This document shows positions 54,491 to 64,000 of a stretch of 64,000 nt of DNA, piece after piece. Under the pieces are notes generated by a model, which searched no databases, had not been told where the DNA came from, and worked only from the letters and a program-made list of their open reading frames with translations. The DNA is from Gonocerus acuteangulatus. Taxonomy: Eukaryota > Arthropoda > Insecta > Hemiptera > Coreidae. A program made the translations under genes and the position numbers. Location of the stretch: positions 37,791,707 through 37,855,706 of the forward strand of contig OX328125.1 of NCBI GenBank assembly GCA_946811695.1, given 5' to 3'. Numbering within the stretch: position 1 is the stretch's first letter; every line of letters begins with the position of its first letter.

Positions 54491-56309
54491 GGTTGGAGGA
54501 TATTTGTTGTCTGAATGTAAAATGTATGAAGAAAATTATCAGAACTTTGAACAGTATACTGATAGAACACAACAACTGATACGATATCAGTCAGCCGCTT
54601 GTAAGGTAATCAAAAGTGAATCCTATATTACTTATAAACTTCATTTTAACCAAAACTCTTTCCGAGAGTCTTTCGCTTTCATACATGAAAATTGACTAAC
54701 GAGTTCTATGTTAGGAGAAAACAAAAATGTATCCCTTATTAGAACAAATGCATTTTCTAGTTTAATTTGCTGTTGGGAACAAACTTCCTTGAAACTTTGC
54801 TCATGTTTATAAACCAGGCTTTCCGAGGGCGGTTTAGGATGGAGGGAGTGTTCTAGCACAACCCTAATTAACCTAATAAATTTAATCCTTCGCTAATATT
54901 TTTTAACTCTATAACGACCTTATAAACTCCACAATGTATATATTATAATGCCATAAAACAGAAAAAATAAAAACCATTACGGAAATTTGTTTCAAATGCA
55001 GCTAATTCCCAAGTCATCCAAAATAATCATCATTGTTTAAAGCAAAAGATCAAGGCTTCTGCTTTAAGCAAGTACTTGAAACAACAGTTGGATTCAGTTG
55101 GAATTAAGGAGGCTAATGGTGAGATACACAATTTCATATATTTCTACATATTGTTGTACAAATTTTATTTATTTTAAGGCATTCTCACCGTTCGCGTTAT
55201 TAATGCCTTGAATGGGGAGATGGAAGACAAACTCACAACCGGAACGAATTTGTATTTATATATTTCAACACTTTTTCATATGTTGGCAGAAGTTCATAGT
55301 ATAAAATTCAAAATTAAAATAATAGTCAAATTATTCAAATATCTCTACATGTTTCACATCATATAGTGCCTCTTCAGGAAGATGTAATTTCTCGGAATAA
55401 AAAAAAAGAAACAAAATATTCAGATAGTATGTTCTTTAATTTATTGGACAATAGATAAATATGTTTATCTGTAATTAATGAAAAAAATAGTTTTTAATTC
55501 AATGACCAAAAAGCTACTAAAAAGACAGCTGATTGTTGCTATGTAGATGGCCTTCATTTGAGACGTGGCCATTGTAGCGGAAGGTTCGCCTACGTTCTAT
55601 TAGGCTGTATTTAGTTTCTAGGCTCCTGAAGGGACATCAGAGGATGTGAATCATGTAGATCTATCTTAATAAATTGACCATTATGATAATTTCGAATTTT
55701 ATTCATTGACCTCCTTCTTATATATGAAAAATTATATAAATATCACCGCGCTATTTTCGTGTTCTAAGAGTTCTGAAATGAGAAATATTCTTTTTGGCAC
55801 TTGAGGATTGTCAAAAAAAAGAGTTAAATGCTTATATTAATAAAGCTTTTCCTTTACTGAGGAATGTGCTTAGTTCACTTAGTTTCTGCTGGTCAAAAAC
55901 TATTTTTAATTTTACAATTGAAAACAAAAACAATAATTATGCCTTATTTAATAAACGCTAAAATACACATTTATTACGAGTTAACACCGAGATGTACATA
56001 TTGTAAGATAACTTCCGGTGTTTACATTTATTTGCTCAGTAAATATTTCGAGTTGTTATTGGCTTACGCCAAATAGTACGAATTTTCTTTTCTCTACCAG
56101 CTAAAGGACAAACCAATTATGTTATGTCCTTTCGTTCGGAAATCTTCATCGTCATTTATCTAGGAAGGGTTATGAAATTATTTGAGTTAAATTATTTTGG
56201 AAGAAAAAAAAAAGGACAGTATAACAAGGGTTGTTTGGTACTTTTAATTCAAGATTAACCGAACGTTATTACAGAAATGTTGGCATAAAGAGAGTCGTCC
56301 CTTATAATA
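54491..56309. other. Non-coding stretch with one hammerhead-like motif
   Basis: At 55351-55382 the minus strand reads CTTCCTGAAGAGGCACTATA, then TGATGTGAAACATG: both CTGAAGA and GAAAC halves are intact around a weak hairpin. Otherwise AT-rich and unrecognised. Confidence 0.35.
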
Positions 56310-56590
56310 ATAATTATAAGCAAACATGGAATAGTTGGGATTCGGTCAAAAAGAAACCTCAATACGATTTTTGTAAAAAATCTATATTCAGGACGTTTCG
56401 GCTCCTCTTTGGTAGCCTTCGTCAGCAATGAAAATGCCGGGAGGCAGAGAAAGACCAAAGTTAACACTTAAGTAACCATAGTGGAAGTGAGTTCACACAT
56501 ATAGATTTTTTACAAAAATCGTATTGAGGTTTCTTTTTAGCCAAATCCCAACTATTCCATGTTTGCTTATCATCTCGACGGCTAACTATC
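56310..56590. mobile_element. Foldback element copy with hammerhead-like core on the left arm
   Basis: CATGGAATAGTTGGGATTCG, AGAAACCTCAATACGATTTT and ATCTATATTCAGGACG (56325-56395) are inverted at 56500-56560. On the minus strand the left arm carries CTGACGA-A-GGCT-A-CC (AAAGA) GG-AGCC-GAAACGTCC: stem II is six pairs with one bulged A. The right core is deleted. Outer end TATCATCTCGACGGCTAA. Confidence 0.75.
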
Positions 56591-57496
56591 TAATCTTCAT
56601 GAATAATAATTATTATTGTAAGGAGCGATAGTTATACTATTATAATTATATTATAATTGCTAAATTTCAGTGGTTCACAAAGGATTGTTTGCCATTAACA
56701 AAGTCGTAATATTTATTAAAACTACATTTATAAAAATGTGAGTTTTATTGCCAACTTATCGGTTGGAAAGATTCATCGGAGCTACGAGAACTGATATGTT
56801 TGGAAAATTGTACATCAGTCCCTGGACACACTTAGAAAACGAAAACTAATTTAATTTTTATATAAATTTGCGTATACTCTTACCCCCTTGCGTTTACCCT
56901 TGTTTTACAGCCCCCATGAAGGCTTGAACTTCAAGCAAAAAATACGCAAAAATTCAGCAATACACCCTGACTGTGTAAATGTGCAAAACACATTTTTGTA
57001 TATAATGTTGTTACATTATGTATTGTGAGCAAACCTTGACTACCATAGATTAGTATTGTCATTTAAACAATTGGTTATCATGTTATTTTTACAAGGATCT
57101 TATATTATTCCTCGATTGTTACTGTATATCTTCTAAACCAAAAAATATTGTGATGTTCCTTCTGGTTGTATTTTCTCTATGAGTACCTAGTTGGAGAAAC
57201 CCGAGCCTCCCGCAGGTAAAGTCCCGTCCTGTCCTAATTGTACACCATTGTATACCTGGTGTATTCTACCTGCCTTGGGATTGTATTTCCCCACCGGCTG
57301 GAGCCTCAGAATTATCTTCCCCACCTGCTAGTCCCGCCAACTCCAAAACCAGCTGGTTTAATGACCTCGAGAAAATATAGAATTCACATAGTTATTATTA
57401 TTACGCTCTATTAATTAGGTTTTGCAGTTGTTATGACGTTTTAAATGTTATACAGCCGTAATAAATCACGGGAGATTTCAGATACTAAGGTGAATT
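56591..57496. other. Non-coding stretch with a degraded arm and a GC-richer patch
   Basis: At 56912-56940 CATGAAGGCTTGAACTTCAAGC keeps the GGCTTG/CAAGC hairpin of the second lineage (core lost; 22 bases span, quoted parts CATGAAGGCTTG and TTCAAGC). 57180-57370 is C-rich (CCCACCGGCTGG, CCCACCTGC) and unrecognised. Confidence 0.35.
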
Positions 57497-57884
57497 GGAG
57501 GGTTCAGAGCATAACTAGACAAATACCATATTATACAGTTTTCAGAATATGAGTACCTAATATTCGCTTTTAATTGCAGAGACGTTGTATAAACCCTAAT
57601 GGCCAGTATAAGTCTTAAAAAGATTTGAACTTAAACACTGACATTATTTATATATAGCCTTGTTCATAAAATTGTTATAACTTGGACTTGGCTTACTTGT
57701 GCTCAGAAAACAAATGAGAATGCTTTCCAGATGTGTAGCAAGAACTGCTGAAAGTGGCAAAATAATGAAGTTAGGACTTAGTCTCCTGTAGCTCTGAAAA
57801 GAGCCATTTCAGCAATACTCTTCAATGACATTACAACATAAAATGCCAAAAATGGACTTGGTCTAATTGTGCTCTGAACCCTCC
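57497..57884. mobile_element. Inverted-repeat element, 388 bp, unknown superfamily
   Basis: The left end GGAGGGTTCAGAGCATAAC with TAGAC is inverted at the right end as GTCTAATTGTGCTCTGAACC with CTCC. A sub-terminal ACTTGGCTTACTTGTGCTC near 57685 is a third partial copy. The flanks TT/AA extend the repeat by two bases; no clear target duplication. No coding frame. Confidence 0.65.
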
Positions 57885-58304
57885 AAATAATCCAATGACT
57901 TTCAATAAACGACTGTTGTAGTTTTATAACTTCAACTTCTTTAACATTAATTACGAAAGACTGTCAACTGTGATACACACTGAGAATTTGTGCATGGAAC
58001 AACAAAAACGTATTGTCTTTCAAAAACTAACTTAAAAATACTTTCTTAGAAAGACCAACTAGTAGATAATGCCATAGAATTTTAACAGTTAAATATACAC
58101 TAACAGACTATAGACAACGCAGCAAGTTAAACATTTTACACGTCTTACTGACAGAAGGCAGTCCGTACATTCAAACACTTCTAACAAATTTAAGATATAC
58201 ACACATTTGCTTCTTCATATTTTTTTTTTTTTAAAGTTTGGGCATGATATTTTGCAGAATTGTTTAGTAATTAATGCCAAGGGGATGAAAGAATGCCATG
58301 AGTA
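57885..58304. other. Non-coding stretch
   Basis: Nothing recognised. Confidence 0.4.
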
Positions 58305-58405
58305 CGTGTTCTTAAGACGTTGCCGTCCTTATTCCAAACGTTCCAAAAATAAAGATTTTTCGGAAAGTTTGATGTTTTATCTGAGCCGAATGCCAACAAT
58401 CTCAT
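58305..58405 (+). repeat. Foldback family, right arm remnant
   Basis: ATTCCAAACGTTCCAAAAATA, AGATTTTTCGGAAAG and CTGAGCCGAATGCCAAC follow the order of the right arms at 46973 and 63130 (AAACGTTC, AGATTTTTCGGAAAATCTGA, TTAGCCGAATCCC). The core is reduced to CAAACGTTC. Confidence 0.5.
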
Positions 58406-60363
58406 GTCTTTTTCTTTCTTATTTATTGTTTGGAATTAAACCCAAAAAGGCTTTGCCTGATAAGAGTTCTTAGCAGAGAATAAAAAAAAAAAAAAAAAAA
58501 TCAAGTGAGCAAAGTTAAGTTTTAATTTGTTAAACATTAAGGTAGGAAAACGGCACTAAGAAAATTCCAGGCTAGGAAAAGCTAATCATGGTAAGAATTC
58601 GAACTAGGTATTTTTGAAAGGAGCCTAATGAAACCTAAGGAAGAACCTAGGTTCTCCCCTACCCTCCTAATTCCACTCTAGCAAGGCAGGTGGCTGCTCT
58701 CAGGTTTTTTTTTCTCTTATTTCTTGGACCGCAGACTTCCCATCAACCGCCAGTTAGTCTTCCTCAATATACATTCCTTTACCATCTTGGACTAATGTAC
58801 TTTTTCTTTTTTTTAATATAAGGTTAATATCTACACAGGAAATTCAAATTATTGTTTTTTTCAGGATGTATTTATATAGGTAGGATACAATTTAGCAAAA
58901 AATAAGGGGCACAGCGCTATTATTTAATGTAAAAATAAATTGTCATGTTCAACCGTAATTACCCGACTTTATAATATACAGATCTATCGCCTGAGTAATC
59001 ATCCCGGCTTGTTTTACTTGGGTTTATTTGAATTTGAATGTAAAGGTATATTTAAAAGAAATCTGAATTTAAAAGGAATGATTATGGAATTTTTAGTGAT
59101 ATATCCTTAGTTGATTTTTTCTTTTATTGCCCGTTATATACTTCCAATTGCTTTCTTCTGTATGTTATTTATTTATTATCTTCTAGGTTACACTGCACCA
59201 ATACCATGTTTAGGATATTATTAAATATTTATATATGTATATATTCCAATTCTTTTTTACACATACATTTTATATGATAAAATACATAATAGGTATATTT
59301 TTCTCCTTTAGAACTAGAAAAATTATGTCTTACACTATTCTTCGTTTTAGAACAATTGCTTTACCTTATTAAATAGCATGAAACACTGTTTAGTTAGACC
59401 ATTATTTGATTACATTTTTTATACTGGTGTTTTGTTATTTATCTTATCGTGATCCTAAGAATGCCAGCCAACTAAAACCTTTAGGTCTGTTCGTTTTTGC
59501 GTGAAATGAAAAGTATCAAAAGGGACACAAGAAAACAACACAAGTAGGACTCTGTTATTATAATAATTACCACGAGGTATTAAAATAATATTATCAAGTT
59601 ACAAATATATAGTCCAAAGTTAAACAATATTTTATAGCTAGTAATAAATATCCAAAAGAAATTGAATAAAATCAAAAATAACCAGCGTTAGAAAGTTTAT
59701 ACTATAACACAATAAGAGTAAACAACAGCCACTTAGAAATAATAATTTTCGTATAAAATGTTTCAATCGGAACCTGGTAATGTACCATCGAAATTTTCAA
59801 AAATAATTATAGGCTGATATTTTGATTTTAGTACTTTATAATGAAAGTTACTGATAAAAAATGTATTTGATTCAGGATTTATTTATTCGAAATTTTTAAT
59901 TAGGTTTATTTATTGATTATCGAATCTTTGTTCCTTTTGATATTTTATTTAATTAAATATGAGAGCTGTTTATCTTTCTATTATTTTTACAATTAAGGAC
60001 TCTTTGAAAAAAACCTTTATTATAATTCGGCTCTTCGTCGTTATATTTCTTCAAGTTCTGCTCAATCTGACATCATCTTATTTAATTTAAAGTCGGTTAA
60101 CTATGTATTTAAAGAAGTTCATAAATAAATTTTTATTTATTTTTTGTATTTCAACCGAAAGTTTTTTTTTTATAAATTAAATTAATTATTAATAGTAAGT
60201 CTTTAAACTAATAATTATAAGCTATAATGTTTACTAAGCCAATGTACCATGACATCAGATAATTAATTTTCAAAGCCATATTACCCAGAACAATTCAAAT
60301 TTTAATAGAGTTTAATAATTTATCTAGGGCCTCCCCGTGGTCCTGTGGGAAACGCACAGAAGC

Positions 60364-60396
<33 letters not shown>

Positions 60397-61167
60397 TTCA
60401 GAGCCCGTTATAAAGATTCCTCTTTTGACCATTAATGCTTTGTAAGGGTGGTTACCTATAGATAGCCTGGCGCTAATGGCGTAGAAGTATGTGTAGAACA
60501 AAAAAACACGTTTTGTACTAGTTTGTTCTTGTTGGAAGTTTTTAAATCTAATGACAATGCGTTTCAATATTAGTTATTGAAGGATTGATATTTTCAAATG
60601 TATTCCAGGAAAACGAAAATCTGAAGGAATGTTGCTTTTTTCAGACTGAGTAATTCGTTACAAAATAAATAATTCACGGACTAGAAATTTCTAATTATAG
60701 TTTTAAATTATTTAAAAAAAAGTAGTCTTTTTGAGCGCTCGAATACGAAAAATAAATTGGCTCTTTGAGCTTTTGAAGTTAATATACAGAGAGAAAAATC
60801 TGTCTTATAAATTGAATGATATGAAAACAACTTTATAAAAGTTGCAAGAATGTAGTTTGCCTCTGATGGAGGCCAGGTGCGGATCAAAGGCAGCTCCTGG
60901 CACAGTACTCCCTCCATTCCAGAGAGTCAGGTGAACAAAGGAAATTGGAAAAAAGTTAATACAGAACGCCATACATTCTACTCATAGTTTTTATGATAAA
61001 ATACCCTATTTCTTTGGGGTGAGTGGGGATACTCAATAAAAAATAGTGTTGACTTTTCAAATGACTACAATATCTTGGTGAAACCTCAAATGTAATATTC
61101 AATATGGTAATGTGTTTTTATTCTAAGAGATGACAAACTAATTCAGAGATTTGGCTTTAGGTAATTT
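58406..61167. other. Non-coding AT-rich stretch
   Basis: A tract at 58481-58500 and T tract at 60367-60394. CTCCCCGTGGTCCTGTGGG at 60330 resembles the SINE A-box region seen at 51290-51425 but has no B box. The minus-strand frame at 60295-60567 crosses the T tract and is not a gene. Confidence 0.4.
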
Positions 61168-61256
61168 ATTTTTTTTTTTCTTTTTTTTTTACGGCGCATC
61201 GACAAATCTTGGCCATGAATCCAGCGCTAGCCACTAGACCACGGGAGACCCCGTCA
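61168..61256 (-). mobile_element. SINE copy with internal deletion
   Basis: On the minus strand: GGGTCTCCCGTGGTCTAGTG and GCTAGCGCTGG (A-box region), then directly GATGCGCCGT and an A-rich tail (T tract 61168-61190). The B box is missing, so head and tail have been joined by a deletion. The tail matches 541-666. Confidence 0.6.
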
Positions 61257-61795
61257 ACAAGTAATGAATGTATTTGTATTTTAAATATATGTACTTATTT
61301 ATCACGTAAAATGCCCCCCCCCCCCAAAAAAAAAAATAAAAAAATAAGGTCGGTTCACTGATAGGTTAATTTTCCGTATTTGAGGATTTGGGTAAATTAG
61401 TCGAATTGTTTGTACAGCAGATAAAAAAGATGTTTCTCATATAAGATACGAAGCTCGTAATAAAAATAAAAAATAAATTGAACGTACGATTAGGAATAAT
61501 GAAACTTTTTTTTTAATTTATAATTTAGATGGTCGGCTGAATTGGCGTTTAGGATACTCCTATGCATATGTACAATGAACTTGAAGGCCATTTATTCTCT
61601 TGAATGCGACAGATTAATTAAATGAAAATAATAATGATAGGTATGCTCAACTTGATTGAGCAGGTTATTATTATTATTTTTGAATTTTGGTTCTTTTGCC
61701 AACGTCTTTAAGTTCTAGTGGGTTATTCTAATCCTAGTTTATTTATTTTTTGGGAGTTAACGCCAAAGCAGCGGAACACTCAATAAATAATCCAA
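61257..61795. other. Non-coding stretch
   Basis: C run (61315-61325) followed by A-rich tract. Nothing else recognised. Confidence 0.4.
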
Positions 61796-62095
61796 TTGAG
61801 TAAAGAAAAATCCTTTAAAAGGCCACGAGGGCCCAGAGTATGGGTAAGGTGTCTAATGCTTGGACATACGGTGTACAAGGGAGATATTGGGGTCTGTACT
61901 ATGCTTCGGCCGCCTGATTTTCCCCTTTGCAGGTACCCATTAATAAACTACATAAAGGCTAGTTTGACCAAAGGACGGTCAGGCAGGCCAAATCCGACCC
62001 GCCCTAGAAAATAAAGTCTTTAGTGCACTCGGGTTTTGAACTCAGGTCTTCCAGCATGTCAGTCAAGTTGCTATGCTAACTTCGCCCCCCTAAAA
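61796..62095 (-). mobile_element. tRNA-derived SINE copy, about 300 bp
   Basis: On the minus strand GTTAGCATAGCAACTTGAC (A-box region, from 62080) is followed 37 bases on by GAGTTCAAAACCC (B box). The body follows: GGCGGGTCGGATTTGGCC, AATGGGTACCTGCAAAGG, CAAGCATTAGACACCTTACC, GGGCCCTCGTGGCC. The plus-strand frame of 72 codons here is a by-product. The 3' end is not certain. Confidence 0.55.
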
Positions 62096-62831
62096 TTTAG
62101 TGAGTACCACTTCTAAATAATTTTGTCTGTGACCGCATGGTCATTTAATAATATTTCTTTTCATACGTTGTACTTTATTGTTAGTTCTCAATGTTACCCA
62201 GTAATTTTTTTCATTTGTACCTTTACCTTGCCTTGTAATTTGTGTCGGTTTGGGACTAGAATATACAATAGTTCAATGGTTAATAATATTCCAGCTAATT
62301 TTGTTTGCGTGTCAGCAATCGTGAGGCATCCTAGGCCTTACTCTCCGGTAAGGGAATATATTGTTGTGTGTATGTCTGAATGAGGACAGTTGTAGTTCTG
62401 TTCAATGCTTTAAACAGATTTAGCACCTTCTTTATCAAATGATACGAAGTTAATCACAACAAAAATCAGTTAAGTTTCCGTTAAGAGAACCCCAAACGTT
62501 GTTAGAAAAATAGGAAGCACGCAAGGAGGAAATGGACCAAGAAGTAGGCAAGCAAGCTTTAATTCCCTTGACATTTGCAAATCGATTTAATTTTCTGAAG
62601 CCGTCTAGAGAGTAAAGGTCGAAGGGGGTGTGGCTGTGGAGAAAGGAGCCTAGAACCACTGTTGGCCACTAGGATCTATCCGCCCACAATCCAGTCCACA
62701 ATTTCACGCCTCAACAAAACCGACTCCATAACTATACTTATTAGACGGAGGAATTTTTTCCATCTACTGTGAAAGGCTTGTTAGATAACAGCTGGCCGCT
62801 GCGATCAGAAACGGTCTTTGGTTTAATAAGG
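62096..62831. other. Non-coding stretch
   Basis: 62450-62830 is less AT-rich and of higher complexity (CTGTTGGCCACTAGG, CAGCTGGCCGCTGCG) but has no convincing frame. Confidence 0.35.
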
Positions 62832-63284
62832 AATTACCGATGTAATACGGATTATGAAGAATTGTAATTGCATAGAACGTTAAGTCGGCGTTTAGTTAAC
62901 AGAAATTAGTTAAGAGGTCAAGGAAGAGTTGGGATCCGGCTTAGAGAAAACGCTAGATTTTCAGAAAAATGTATATTTCGAACGTTTCTGCATGCCCTTC
63001 AGCAATAAATGCCTAGAAAATGGATGAAGATAACATGTAACATGGGTAAATGTGGCCAACTAATAGTTATTGTGGTCTTCCTCCAAACTCTATGCATTTA
63101 TTTCCGAAGAAGGCTGCCAAAGAGCATGCCCAAAAGTTGGAAATGAAGATTTTAAGGAAACCTAAAGTTCCTCTTAGCCGAATCCCATCTATTCCTTGAC
63201 TACTGAACTACTTTCTGTTAACTAAACCCCGAATAAAGCTTTTAAACCATTGCGATTCCTCATAATGGGTATTACATCGGTAAT
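62832..63284. mobile_element. Longest copy of the main foldback family, 453 bp
   Basis: The outer ends GAATTACCGATGTAATAC (62831) and GTATTACATCGGTAATAC (to 63286) are inverted. Going inward, CGTTTAGTTAACAG pairs with CTGTTAACTAAAC, AAGGAAGAGTTGGGAT with ATCCCATCTATTCCTT-like sequence, and so on; paired coordinates sum to 126116, so the arms have no net indels. Hammerhead-like cores: the left arm on the minus strand has CTGAAGG-GCATGC-AGAAACGTTC; the right arm has CGAAGA-A-GGCTGC-CAAAGA-GCATGCC-CAAAAGTT. Both are degraded in different ways. This copy shows outer sequence that most others have lost. Confidence 0.8.
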
Positions 63285-63891
63285 ACCGAGCCCAATCGCA
63301 ACCATTACCTTATTAGAAAGTTGTTAATATTAATTCCTCGATAGTTCACAAAGAAGACATTTTTTGGGCTCTAAATAATGAACCCAACTAAAAATAGAGA
63401 CAAATATGTTCAGATTAGACTTAACAGAATACAAAAAATAGCTGTAAACAATCGACAACATATCTCATCAATAAATTTTAGGAAGGCACAATACATTTTT
63501 TTTAACCGCTAGGATAAAAGGAAGTTGGATATCTCCCGAGATAGTCGTCAGTTTAGAAACATTTAAACACACATCACCATCGCTTTACTAGACTAGCAGA
63601 ATACCAAATGGCAGGCGGAGTGAACAACAAGTAGACTGCACTTTCAGCCACAGACCAGAAGATTGATTAACTCATTAAATACTTTCATTAACCAATTAGT
63701 TTAACAAGATGTTTATTAAACCGCTTATCGTTTATGCCCGATATTTCTCGTATGTAGATGCCCTTTCCACGAACGAGTAAACTAGAGCGCAGACAATTGT
63801 TTTTTGGATGAAAAGTTGTATTTTTACTTTAGCTCTTATTACTAATTATTAACTAGACAACAGTTTTGTATCGCTACATTTGGCTCAATTT
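63285..63891. other. Non-coding stretch
   Basis: Nothing recognised. Confidence 0.4.
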
Positions 63892-64000
63892 GTTTTTTTT
63901 TTACGGCATCTAGGTCCCCCCCCCCAGCGAGCCATGAGATGAGAAAATTCCTGCCGCCAGTGAGGAATCAAACCCACCATCTCCCGTTTATGAATCTAAG
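63892..64000 (-). mobile_element. SINE copy, cut by the window end
   Basis: On the minus strand: B box GGGTTTGATTCC (63974-63963), CTGGCGGCAGG, a G/C run, then TAGATGCCGT and a poly(A) tail (T tract 63892-63902). The A box would lie beyond 64000. The tail is close to the GATGCGCCGT end at 541-666 and 61168-61256. Confidence 0.65.

Noticed and set aside
60295..60567. Minus-strand frame of 90 codons with a lysine run
   Set aside because: The lysines come from the T tract at 60367-60394; flanking residues match nothing and a SINE-like A-box word lies beside it.
1..64000. LTR retrotransposons, endogenous viruses, rRNA genes, canonical tRNA genes
   Set aside because: I looked for paired long direct repeats with TG...CA ends, protease/integrase motifs, rRNA words and full cloverleaves and saw none that convince.

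Overview
The window reads as one piece of an AT-rich animal nuclear genome, most likely an arthropod. It has no operons, ribosome-binding sites or dense coding. It does have long A/T and C/G homopolymers, (TA)n microsatellites, tRNA-derived SINEs, non-LTR retrotransposons with an RNase H domain, a Penelope-like remnant, a Tc1/mariner-type remnant, a short Helitron, hAT-like and PIF/Harbinger-like non-autonomous elements, and a large set of short foldback (inverted-repeat) elements. I cannot name the species; an insect or a small crustacean would both fit. Nearly all open frames of 60-90 codons are what chance gives at this base composition.

Layout. 0-5.4 kb: direct repeats and homopolymers, a 1.1-kb Helitron with both ends and the A|T insertion site visible, a broken RNase H fragment with an internal 76-bp tandem duplication, and a 539-bp foldback element. 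5.4-9 kb: non-coding sequence with two hammerhead-like repeats. 9.0-9.6 kb: the only place I would bet on as a host gene start (acceptor, ATG, strong GTAAGT donor, then an in-frame 98-codon exon). 9.6-26 kb: non-coding DNA with scattered foldbacks and a dead mariner-like transposase (22.5-22.9 kb). 26-28 kb: a Penelope-like fragment and a hAT-like element with an 8-bp target duplication. 28-33.2 kb: repeats, a GC-richer island, and foldbacks. 33.85-36.36 kb: a young 5'-truncated non-LTR retrotransposon on the minus strand with an intact reverse transcriptase-RNase H frame, poly(A) tail and target-site duplication. 37-45.5 kb: four Harbinger-like inverted-repeat elements flanked by TTA/TAA, two of them sharing one target site, plus a foldback with symmetrical 102-bp arms. 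45.5-64 kb: more foldbacks, SINEs, a second non-LTR fragment, a degenerate 25-bp-unit minisatellite of about 800 bp, and one more inverted-repeat element.

The most interesting recurring signal is a motif CTGANGA-N-(stem)-GAAAC(GTH), present in many diverged copies on both strands, usually once on each arm of a foldback element. It has the layout of a hammerhead ribozyme core, its stem II changes in a compensating way between copies, and several dead copies differ at exactly the CpG positions of the core. Hammerhead ribozymes are known in the terminal repeats of Penelope-like elements, and a Penelope-like coding fragment is present here, so I propose that many of these foldbacks are short non-autonomous relatives of Penelope-like elements built from two inverted terminal-repeat units. 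One extra unpaired base between CTGANGA and stem II, present in all copies, departs from the textbook core and is the main reason for caution.
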